A stretch of DNA of 6,280 nt from Acidobacteriota bacterium (GCA_023265215.1 JAHFUH010000333.1:1-6280); one strand, 5' to 3'. Positions 1 to 5,072 are shown, numbered from the stretch's first letter. Notes: generated from the sequence alone by a model not told the origin. Numbers and translations are program-made.

Positions 1-112
1 ACCATGGGAAATCCTTGTGTGAGAGGAAATATTCCTTCCCTTCTACCAGAAGCCAAAGTCGCTGTCCATCAACATTGAGGACTTCAATCTGTGAAATGCT
101 TGTGCCAGGCAT
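1..112 (-). CDS. DUF2442 family protein, N-terminal part (runs off the left edge)
   Basis: The ATG is at 112..110 and the frame stays open for 37 codons to the window edge. The peptide begins MPGTSISQIEVLNV and continues with a VDGQRLWLLVEGKEYFL stretch and HKDFPW. This is the typical N-terminus of short DUF2442 proteins (usually about 80-100 residues), where the WLLVDGKEYFLPFEEFPWF-like strand pattern is a hallmark. Its biochemical role is not established. DUF2442 genes are very often found directly after a DUF4160 gene, as here, and the pair is often suspected of being toxin-antitoxin-like. The start lies 29 bp inside the upstream DUF4160 reading frame, which suggests translational coupling. 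Because the upstream gene is damaged, expression of this one is uncertain. Only the N-terminal part is visible, so integrity of the rest cannot be judged. Confidence 0.8.
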   Translation of the reverse strand, partial: MPGTSISQIEVLNVDGQRLWLLVEGKEYFLSHKDFPW

Positions 113-251
113 CTATTATTTCCTGTTTCCGTTTTTTAACGATGTCTAGAATATCACTCAGTTCCTCTTCCTTCAGTCCGTAGTATTTTTCGAGCGTGAT
201 TTCGGGCTCGATCCAAAACTTGGCATGTCCATTAGCATCACCGAAAATTCG
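84..251 (-). pseudogene. DUF4160 family gene, 5'-truncated remnant
   Basis: Reading the minus strand down to the TGA at 86..84 gives a frame beginning around RIFGDANGHAKFW, followed by IEPEITLEKYYGLKEEEL and ending IIDAWHKHFTD. This matches the C-terminal two thirds of DUF4160 proteins, including the AKFW(L/I)EP strand and the closing AWxxHF helix. Family members normally begin with about 25 more residues that lead into an EPPHxHV motif. Those residues are missing here, and no ATG, GTG or TTG in a sensible position opens the frame. Upstream the frame runs open, without homology I can see, into the tail of the ATPase gene (whose stop is at 262..260). A small deletion that removed the intergenic region and the 5' end is the simplest explanation. 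The 3' end still overlaps the DUF2442 start in the usual way. Confidence 0.7.
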
Positions 252-259
252 TTCCCGGC

Positions 260-1426
260 CTATGCTCCATGTAGTTGTCCGGCTTTGCGCCAGCTTGTGA
301 CGGTTATTCCTTCGCGGGAATAGGTTTCATTTCCGCCGTAAAGCAGCACGCCCTGTTTCGCACGATTCCCTGGAAAAGCACGCCAGTATTTCAGGCCGTC
401 AAACCAATCGGATGCGACAGTCTTTCCTGATTTTGCTTCTAGGGGCAACAGGTCGGATCCTCGGTCAATCAGAAAATCGATCTCATTTCCCGAACGGTCT
501 CTCCAGAAATAGAGCCATGGAATCTCTCCGCTGTGGTATGCGTTCTTCATGATTTCCGAGGCAACAAATGTTTCGAAAATTGCTCCCCGGTATGGATGAA
601 CCGACAATTGCTCCGGAGATTTTATTCCAATCAGATAGGTTGCAAGTCCCGAGTCATAGAAATATAGCTTCGGCGTTTTTACCAGGCGCTTGCCGAGATT
701 GTTGAAATACGGCGCTACCCTGAACAAGATATAGCTTGCTTCCAGAATGGAAATCCACTCTTTCGCCGTGTTGTGGGTAATCCCGCAATCGGATGCCAAT
801 CCGGAAAGATTGATCAGCTGGCCGCACCGCGCAGCGCACATTTTTAGGGATAATTTGAATACCGACAAATCCCAAATATTTAATAGGGACCGGACATCTC
901 TTTCGATATAGGTCTGAACATAATCGGCATACTATTTTTGAGGATCGAGCTCTCTGTCATGGATCGGCGGATACAATCCGGCAAAGAGCGCTGCTTCCAT
1001 AGAGGGATTTTTCCCGCGGAATGAATACAGCTCATCCTATGAAAATGGCAAAAGATGATTCAGCGCGGTGCGGCCGGCCAGGCTTTGTGTAATTTTTGAT
1101 TTCAATCCGAATTGCTGCGAACCGGTCAGAACAAATTTACAGGATTTCGGGCCCTCGTCAACAATCTGCTGCAGATACGATAGAAGCTCCGGCTGCCTTT
1201 GCACCTCGTCAAAAACGGCGCCGTCCTTGTACCTTTCCAGAAACGATCGCGGGTCGTTTTGTGCCTCCATGCGTGTATCAGGATTCTCAAAGGAAACGTA
1301 GGGTTTTGAGGCAAAAAAGATTCTTGCCAATGTTGTCTTTCCTAATTGTCGCGGCCCGGTAATCGTGATCACTGGATATCCTGGAATCAATGAGGGGAGC
1401 GCCTTTTCGACTGATCGAGGAATCAT
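260..1426 (-). pseudogene. AAA_14/DUF4143-type ATP-binding protein interrupted by two in-frame TAG codons
   Basis: One continuous frame of 388 codons runs from ATG at 1426..1424 to TAG at 262..260, the usual length for COG1373-type ATPases. Visible features in order are Walker A GPRQLGKT (24-31), Walker B AVFDEVQ (70-76) and a sensor-like FVLTGSQQF. These are followed by AGRTALNHLLPFS, the YADYVQTYIERDVR segment, a winged-helix-like segment around 206-236 (LASDCGITHNTAKEW), and a DUF4143 C-terminus. The C-terminus has a nuclease-like pattern EIDFLID...LPLEAKSGK, with D at 317 and E at 330. TAG codons interrupt codon 130 (1039..1037, after LLPFS) and codon 165 (934..932, before YADY, where the family commonly has Trp, so TGG to TAG is likely). 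No frameshift was found. Members are predicted P-loop ATPases of poorly defined role, frequent in defence-like and toxin-like islands. The upstream in-frame extension to 1495 does not look like family sequence, so 1426 is chosen as start. Confidence 0.85.
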
Positions 1427-1487
1427 ACAAGAACTACTTCTCTTGCGGCTAATCGGCAATTGGATTCTCAATTGGCCACTATTGGGA

Positions 1488-1512
1488 TAAGTCAATGAAA
1501 TAATTTGACTTA
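1488..1512. promoter_or_regulatory. Inverted repeat upstream of the ATPase gene
   Basis: Perfect 8-bp arms TAAGTCAA (1488-1495) and TTGACTTA (1505-1512) are separated by a 9-bp AT-rich spacer. The element lies about 60 bp upstream of the ATPase start (1426, minus strand). The left arm read on the minus strand contains TTGACT, which could serve as a -35 element, but no convincing -10 follows. The spacing suits a dimeric repressor operator. A role as operator is inference only. Confidence 0.35.
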
Positions 1513-1542
1513 GATTACTCTGCAGAATCGAGAAGTTCGAGC

Positions 1543-1803
1543 TTGGACAGCCATGAGTTAAAGTGGGCGCATTTTAGGCGAATAATGAACCGGCGGTTAT
1601 CCCTTTCAGAAAACGCCACGGATTGCACTGATTTCACAGCTGGAGGCATTCACTATTTGCGGAGCATGCCGCGGGAATGGAAGGTAAAATCGGGCGGCGT
1701 CTCGATCCCGGAAGAGAAAGAACTCCTGCTCAAGAGAATATGGAAGGCAGGCAAAACGAAAGCGTGCTTTGACGTGTTTGCCTGGCAAGGGAAGAGAGAA
1801 TAA
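1543..1803 (+). pseudogene. Unrecognised truncated reading frame, possible gene remnant
   Basis: An 86-codon frame begins at ATG 1543 and ends at TAA 1801-1803. The N-terminal half is basic and low in recognisable pattern. The last 45 residues look more protein-like: MPREWKVKSGGVSIP, then EEKELLLKRIWKAGKTK, then FDVFAWQGKRE. The closing FDVFAWQGKRE resembles the strand that precedes the catalytic E(S/V)K of some PD-(D/E)XK or VRR-NUC-like nucleases, where more sequence would follow. Here a stop intervenes, and no homologous continuation is evident. A +1 shift near 1790 would carry the frame into the 1871-1965 repeat and on to 1975. I see no good ribosome binding site. This could be a broken gene, or a chance frame in decayed DNA; the nuclease suggestion is weak. 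Confidence 0.3.
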
Positions 1804-1870
1804 CACACGAAAAGCATGGCGCTATCGGCTCAATGCTCCGATCGGCGCCGAATCATGGTATGCGGAGTTC

Positions 1871-1965
1871 TACACGGTGAAAGCGACCATGTCCATTTTC
1901 GGAACCGAACAGGAATATGTTATCAAGGCGAGCATGGAGACGATTGGACAGTATTTCAACGGTCG
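1871..1965 (+). repeat. 95-bp direct repeat, copy 1
   Basis: This segment matches 2869-2963 at 88 of 95 positions with no gaps, in the same orientation (offset 998). One plus-strand frame is open in both copies and reads YTVKATMSIFGTEQEYVIK here, followed by ASMETIGQYFNGR. The seven differences fall at all codon positions (Lys synonymous, Tyr/Phe, Lys/Asn, Ser synonymous, Gln/Arg at two positions, Gly/Asp), so protein-level selection is not clear. The copy ends 15 bp before the vapC stop codon. I do not recognise the sequence; it may be a duplicated fragment of a lost gene or a dispersed intergenic repeat. Confidence 0.85.
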
Positions 1966-1980
1966 ACAACATTGATAGCT

Positions 1981-2373
1981 TTATCGTAAGAGGGGAAGGG
2001 GATGGAAAGACAAATCCTCGAATGGATAATGCCTTTTATTATACGTAACCAGCGTCAGGTTGTGCGCAAGGCATGTGGCTGCAATAATCGCATCGGGGAT
2101 GTCTATCGTAATCCCCTGCGCTCGCTGCTCGCGGATCTCCATCGCCGCCCTCTCCGCGATCATCTTCGATACGGCAATAACAATCAATGAACCGAGGAAA
2201 AGGTTGGTCTTCTCCTCCTCCCCCTTTTTAAGGCCGACATGCACTTCGAGGACGGAAAGCGCGGAGCAGGACGGAACGCCGGATGCTTGCAATTCACTGA
2301 GCGCCCTGGTGACGTCCTGCCGGCCGCGCAGATGCCAGATGATAACATCGGTATCGAGCAGGAATTCACTCAT
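1981..2373 (-). CDS. vapC: VapC-type PIN-domain toxin (endoribonuclease)
   Basis: 130 residues, starting MSEFLLDTDVIIWHL at 2373. The PIN-domain acidic residues are in the expected places: D7 in LLDTD, E43 in SALSVLEVHVGL, and D94 in DIPDAIIAATCLAHN. The later segment LTLVTYNKRHY corresponds to the family's TxN(x)xxF strand. VapC toxins are metal-dependent RNases that usually cleave tRNA or rRNA and are held inactive by the cognate VapB. The length is normal and the catalytic set is intact, so it is probably functional. The start was chosen at the Met just before the conserved FLLDTD. It gives an 8-bp overlap (ATGAGTGA) with the end of the antitoxin gene, the usual coupled arrangement. A nine-residue upstream extension in frame is unlikely. 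The gene ends 15 bp from copy 1 of the 95-bp repeat. Confidence 0.92.
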   Translation of the reverse strand: MSEFLLDTDVIIWHLRGRQDVTRALSELQASGVPSCSALSVLEVHVGLKKGEEEKTNLFLGSLIVIAVSKMIAERAAMEIREQRAQGITIDIPDAIIAATCLAHNLTLVTYNKRHYPFEDLSFHPLPLLR

Positions 2374-2635
2374 GGCGGGATCGCTTGAGACGCTTTCCAT
2401 AGGACTGCCGCTTCTTGCGAACGTAGTTTTCCACCGATTTCGCGGTCTTTAACTCAGGGTGATTCCTGTCGCTCCAGGCCCCGCTTGTTTCTTCAAGCAC
2501 TTTCATGAAAAGCACTTTCGAAAGCTTTTCCCGTGTGGCCTCTGTAATAAACAGGCTGCGCCGTCGTTTCCCAGCGATCCGGTCAACCTCGGCAACCAAA
2601 TCTTCGGGGATTGCCAAATGGGTCTTAATTTTCAT
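2366..2635 (-). CDS. vapB: VapB-type ribbon-helix-helix antitoxin
   Basis: 89 residues. The N-terminus MKIKTHLAIPEDLVAEVDRI followed by KRRRSLFITEATREKL is a ribbon-helix-helix (CopG/MetJ-like) DNA-binding fold: a short beta strand, then two helices. The basic C-terminal tail (SVENYVRKKRQSYGKRLKR) would be the part that wraps and inhibits VapC. A good Shine-Dalgarno (AAAGGA) lies 6 bp before the ATG. The gene precedes and overlaps vapC by 8 bp, so the antitoxin is made first and the two are co-translated. VapBC complexes normally repress their own promoter. A 10-bp perfect palindrome at 2665-2674, upstream of the start, is a candidate operator. The gene appears intact. Confidence 0.9.
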   Translation of the reverse strand: MKIKTHLAIPEDLVAEVDRIAGKRRRSLFITEATREKLSKVLFMKVLEETSGAWSDRNHPELKTAKSVENYVRKKRQSYGKRLKRSRHE

Positions 2636-2664
2636 GTTGGATCCTTTGTGTCCCTTGCTGGTAC

Positions 2665-2674
2665 CACTATAGTG
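2665..2674. promoter_or_regulatory. Candidate vapBC operator palindrome
   Basis: CACTATAGTG is a perfect 10-bp palindrome about 30 bp upstream of the vapB ATG. On the minus strand a TTGACG hexamer (2699..2694) lies upstream and could be a -35 element. The best TATAGT-like -10 overlaps the palindrome at about 22 bp spacing, longer than ideal, so the exact promoter is unresolved. VapB-family ribbon-helix-helix proteins bind such short palindromes. The assignment rests on position and symmetry only. Confidence 0.4.
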
Positions 2675-2736
2675 TGTCGTTATTGTGGCACCGCGTCAAG
2701 TATCTTTATAGGTATTGCTATCCTGTAGGGCATGAG

Positions 2737-2754
2737 CAGATTTAGGGAAATCTG
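2737..2754. other. Perfect stem-loop between vapBC promoter region and repeat copy 2
   Basis: CAGATTT (2737-2743) and AAATCTG (2748-2754) form a 7-bp perfect stem with an AGGG loop. There is no T-tract on either side, so it is not a typical intrinsic terminator. The surrounding stretch 2710-2868 has no gene I can support. Confidence 0.4.
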
Positions 2755-2868
2755 AATCTATGGCGTTACGAGATTATGACAACCCGCAGAGGTAATGATT
2801 TTCAACATATCGTGGACACTCACTGTTTTAATAAGCAGCCGCAAAAACGATGGCTGTCCACAATTTGT

Positions 2869-2963
2869 TACACGGTGAAGGCGACCATGTCCATTTTCGG
2901 AACCGAACAGGAATTTGTTATCAATGCGAGTATGGAGACGATTGGAAGGTATTTCAACGATCG
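2869..2963 (+). repeat. 95-bp direct repeat, copy 2
   Basis: Second copy of the 1871-1965 repeat, same orientation, 7 mismatches and no gaps. The common open frame reads YTVKATMSIFGTEQEFVIN here, then ASMETIGRYFNDR. Similarity stops abruptly at both ends. Together the copies bracket the vapBC operon. The longer plus-strand frames that run through this copy (2776-3381 and 2915-3403) pass over the antisense of transposase debris and are not supported as genes. Confidence 0.85.
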
Positions 2964-3055
2964 GCTTAGAACGATCTTTGCCGGTGTCGCAAAAAGACCC
3001 GGTGTCCTGCGAAACTCCACCAACAATCCTCTCTACCTGCTATGCTTTGCAGCGG

Positions 3056-3208
3056 AACGTCCAACACTTCTTGTCGTTCGATCGCGCTCAGAGCTCTCGG
3101 CGGCGCAGGCCGGGGCGGCGCGGGCACCTCATCGGTCTCGGACCAAAGCCGGCGATAGAAAGTCGGTCTGGCGATATCCAGCGATCTGCAGGCGGCCGCA
3201 GTCCCGAC
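3056..3208 (-). pseudogene. IS3-family transposase OrfB, N-terminal fragment
   Basis: About 51 residues in one minus-strand frame match the beginning of an IS3-family OrfB: VGTAAACRSLDIARPTFYRR (the helix-turn-helix with the (S/T)xYRR signature), then a proline-alanine-rich linker and RALSAIERQEVLDV. In intact relatives the linker leads on to an LHSERF...PAEVYATLLDEG segment. Here the match ends after LDV and unrelated sequence follows. Neither OrfA nor the DDE catalytic core is present, so this is a dead remnant. The stretch is clearly more GC-rich than its surroundings, consistent with foreign origin. The 27-bp repeat begins about 10 bp beyond the fragment's upstream end. Confidence 0.75.
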
Positions 3209-3217
3209 ATCCATCGA

Positions 3218-3244
3218 GGGCAATTGGTGCCTGTCACCATATTT
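3218..3244 (+). repeat. 27-bp REP-like repeat, copy 1
   Basis: Identical over 27 bp to 4942-4968, same orientation. The core is TGGTG-CCTGT-CACCA, a 5-bp inverted repeat with a 5-nt loop, flanked by GGGCAAT on the left and TATTT on the right. Short foldback units of this kind resemble REP sequences associated with single-strand (Y1, IS200/RAYT-like) transposases. No such transposase is in the window. The copy sits at the edge of the IS3-family remnant. Confidence 0.75.
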
Positions 3245-3454
3245 ACCTTTACCCGCAGATTTACTCACTTGGGGATGGCAACATTTCAAATCGGCGAAAA
3301 TGGCTCTCTTTTAAACAGGCGCTCACATTTTCAGTACCCTTTCCGCACACCCGCAGAAAAGGGGCATATCGAGGACCTTAATAACCCCATAAATGCATTG
3401 TGACGATGAGAGCATCTGACGGGGCTTCCTGTAAGAATGCCGTTGCTTTGCCTT

Positions 3455-3472
3455 CCTTATCAGGTGATAAGG
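3455..3472. promoter_or_regulatory. 18-bp palindrome upstream of the ankyrin-FliG gene
   Basis: CCTTATCA (3455-3462) and TGATAAGG (3465-3472) are perfect 8-bp arms around a GG centre. The palindrome ends 22 bp before the start codon, just upstream of the Shine-Dalgarno. It could be a regulator-binding site or a 5'-leader hairpin. No convincing -35/-10 pair could be placed around it (TATAGG at 3474-3479 is a possible -10). The rest of 3245-3494 shows no gene I can support. Confidence 0.45.
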
Positions 3473-3485
3473 CTATAGGACATTC

Positions 3486-3489
3486 GGAG
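3486..3489 (+). promoter_or_regulatory. Ribosome binding site for the ankyrin-FliG gene
   Basis: GGAG lies 5 bp before the ATG at 3495 and is the main reason for choosing that start. No better initiation site occurs before the first ankyrin repeat. Confidence 0.55.
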
Positions 3490-3494
3490 CATCC

Positions 3495-4742
3495 ATGAAC
3501 ATTGCTTGTTTCCTCAGCCGTTTTTCCCATCATTTTTATGCCGCCGCTTGCGTACAGATTCATGATGCGGCTCTTAAGGGGAATCTGCAAATTGTAGAGG
3601 CGTTGCTAAAAGGCAACCCTAATTTAGTTTCCAGCAAGCACAACAGCGGCTATACGCCTTTGCACCTGGCGGTGCTTAGGGGCCGCAAGGATATGGTGGA
3701 ACTGCTGCTGGCCAACAAGGCCGAAGTCAATTCCAAAGACAAGATAGGGATGACGCCTCTGCAGGAGGCGGCGTGGGGAGGCCACAAAGAAATAGCGGAA
3801 CTGCTACTGGCCAACAAAGCCGAGATAAATGCCAAGGATACTTCTGGTAGTACGGCTTTGCACCAGGCGGCTTCTAGTGGCAAAAAGGACGTGGTAGAAC
3901 TGCTACTGGCCAACAAGGCTGAGGTCGATGCCAAGGATGCTTATGGCAGTACGGCTTTGCATAAGGCAGCTTCTGGTGGCAAAAAGGACGTGCTGGAACT
4001 GCTACTGGCGAACAAGGCCGAGATCAATGCAAAGGATAATTGCGGTAATACGGCTTTGTACTATGCGGCGACATATGGACACAAGGACGTGGCGGAATTG
4101 CTATTGGCCAACAAGGCCGAGATCAACGCAAAGGATAAATTTGCGATTGATCTACCACAGGCCGCTGCGTTGCTGAGCTTATTGCCGACGCCTCTGGGCG
4201 CGGATGTGGTCATGAGCATGGCAAATCCCCAACCGATCTCGTCCGAAGTCATCAACCGAATCACGATGATATTGGAACAAAAGTTGAAATCTCTGGCGGA
4301 TGTCAGCCCTGAATCCCACGGCGGCATTCGGGCTGTCGCCGAACTGATCAAATGTATGGATACCAAAGCCGCCGATGCAATTCTGGAGAAAATCGAAAGG
4401 GATAATCCTTCGCTCGCGCTCAGCATCCGAAATCTTATGTTCGTATTTGACGACGTGATGCTCATCGACGATGCGGGCATGCGGGAGTTGTTGGCAAGCC
4501 TCAACGAGAAGTGCCTCACAATTGGGCTGAAGGGAACAAGAGAAGAGCTGAGGAATCGATTCTTCAGCAATATGTCCAAGCGGGCGGTTGAGATGATGAA
4601 GGAAGACTTAAATATTTTGGGTCCCGTAAAAGTAGAGGATGTGGAAACCTGCCAGCGGCAGATTGCCAGCGTCATTCAAAAGCTTGCGGAAAGCGGTGTC
4701 ATCAAACTCAATCGCGGTCGTGGCGACGAATATGTTAACTAG
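3495..4742 (+). CDS. Chimeric protein: ankyrin repeats fused to FliG middle and C-terminal domains
   Basis: 415 residues. Residues 1-20 are a poor signal-peptide-like leader. Residues 21-48 (VQIHDAALKGNLQIVEALLK) are a capping ankyrin repeat, and 49-213 are five near-identical 33-residue repeats with the TPLH/TALH and (V/I)ELLLANKAE(V/I)NAKD pattern. From about 217 the sequence becomes FliG. The middle domain has DLPQAAALLSLLP in place of the EHPQ motif, then ISSEVINRI. The C-terminal part has GGIRAVAELI (276-285), the MFVF motif (315-318) and the torque helix. Charged residues K346, R363, E370, D371 and K379 match E. coli FliG K264, R281, D288, D289 and R297 in exact spacing. FliG normally (about 330 residues) forms the rotor ring, binding FliF, FliM and the stator MotA. 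Here the N-terminal FliF-binding domain is replaced by ankyrin repeats. The frame is uninterrupted. No flagellar genes neighbour it. Its function is unknown: it may be a flagellar accessory or modulator, or a recombination by-product. The domain calls are firm; that it is expressed is inference. Confidence 0.88.
   Translation: MNIACFLSRFSHHFYAAACVQIHDAALKGNLQIVEALLKGNPNLVSSKHNSGYTPLHLAVLRGRKDMVELLLANKAEVNSKDKIGMTPLQEAAWGGHKEIAELLLANKAEINAKDTSGSTALHQAASSGKKDVVELLLANKAEVDAKDAYGSTALHKAASGGKKDVLELLLANKAEINAKDNCGNTALYYAATYGHKDVAELLLANKAEINAKDKFAIDLPQAAALLSLLPTPLGADVVMSMANPQPISSEVINRITMILEQKLKSLADVSPESHGGIRAVAELIKCMDTKAADAILEKIERDNPSLALSIRNLMFVFDDVMLIDDAGMRELLASLNEKCLTIGLKGTREELRNRFFSNMSKRAVEMMKEDLNILGPVKVEDVETCQRQIASVIQKLAESGVIKLNRGRGDEYVN
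3639..4133 (+). repeat. Five tandem 99-bp units encoding ankyrin repeats
   Basis: Five in-frame 99-bp units span 495 bp inside the chimeric gene. Each contains a closely conserved GAACTGCTACTGGCCAACAA-type block (for example near 3700, 3799, 3898, 3997 and 4096) followed by an AAGG-AC/AT module. Nucleotide similarity is high even at third positions, suggesting recent duplication or gene conversion. Repeat number may vary between strains. Confidence 0.85.
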
Positions 4743-4745
4743 GAA

Positions 4746-4768
4746 CCGGAAATAAGAGTCCCTTCCGG
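4746..4768 (+). terminator. Weak stem-loop after the ankyrin-FliG gene
   Basis: CCGGAA (4746-4751) and TTCCGG (4763-4768) form a 6-bp stem with an 11-nt loop immediately after the stop codon (4740-4742). There is no U-tract, so intrinsic termination is doubtful. The remainder of 4769-4941 has no gene. It contains short direct repeats: three 7-bp TCGTCAA-like units at 4786-4806 and a doubled TTGGGCAAT near 4931-4949. Confidence 0.25.
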
Positions 4769-4941
4769 AGGCAACGTAATCAGTTTCGTCAATCGTCAAT
4801 CGTCTATCGTGATGGTTTCGAAAATAATCAAACAGGGATCAACTCAAGCGAAGGATGCGTGGATGCGCCGGATGCACCTGTTGAACTCTCTGCAGTTATC
4901 TCGGTGCGTTTCGGAATTGGGACGATTATTTTGGGCAATTT

Positions 4942-4968
4942 GGGCAATTGGTGCCTGTCACCATATTT
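4942..4968 (+). repeat. 27-bp REP-like repeat, copy 2
   Basis: Exact duplicate of 3218-3244 in the same orientation, 1724 bp further on, with the same TGGTG-CCTGT-CACCA foldback core. Flanks on either side are unrelated to those of copy 1. The pair brackets the ankyrin-FliG gene. On the minus strand it directly abuts the stop codon of a possible small ORF (4969-5055). Confidence 0.75.
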
Positions 4969-5055
4969 TTATTTTGATGCCCCCTTAGGAATCCAGCCGA
5001 CTGGCTCTCCACCAATTTTGACTTCCACGCCCCGAAGCCGCTTTATGCCGGCCAT
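4969..5055 (-). CDS. Possible 28-residue small protein or gene remnant
   Basis: A minus-strand frame starts at ATG 5055 and ends at TAA 4971..4969, encoding MAGIKRLRGVEVKIGGEPVG followed by WIPKGASK. A GGAGA motif lies about 6 bp before the ATG, and the frame starts 17 bp after the stop of the exported-protein gene, as an operon partner would. It ends exactly at the border of the 27-bp repeat, so it could be a longer gene cut short by that repeat. I do not recognise it, and at this length chance is quite possible. Confidence 0.25.
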   Translation of the reverse strand: MAGIKRLRGVEVKIGGEPVGWIPKGASK

Positions 5056-5072
5056 CGTTAGTTCTCCGCACT

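Noticed and set aside
932..1039. Reading the two TAG codons as pyrrolysine or another recoded residue.
   Set aside because: TAG also ends the ankyrin-FliG gene, the exported-protein gene and this ATPase gene at sensible positions. The W-to-TAG change is a simple point mutation, and no recoding element is seen.
2060..2452. Plus-strand frame opposite vapBC.
   Set aside because: It is the antisense of intact vapC and vapB, which have clear family motifs and coupled start and stop codons.
2776..3403. Two long plus-strand frames (2776-3381 and 2915-3403).
   Set aside because: They run antisense over the IS3 OrfB remnant in GC-rich DNA and through the 27-bp repeat. Their products have no family-like pattern outside the shared 95-bp repeat.
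3639..4133. Regularly spaced repeats resembling a CRISPR array.
   Set aside because: The period is exactly 99 bp, in frame, and the whole unit is repeated and encodes ankyrin repeats. There are no unique spacers between short palindromic repeats.
3650..4675. Long minus-strand frames opposite the ankyrin-FliG gene.
   Set aside because: They are shadows of a strongly coding, repetitive plus-strand gene; the serine/leucine-rich products are the antisense of the ankyrin units.
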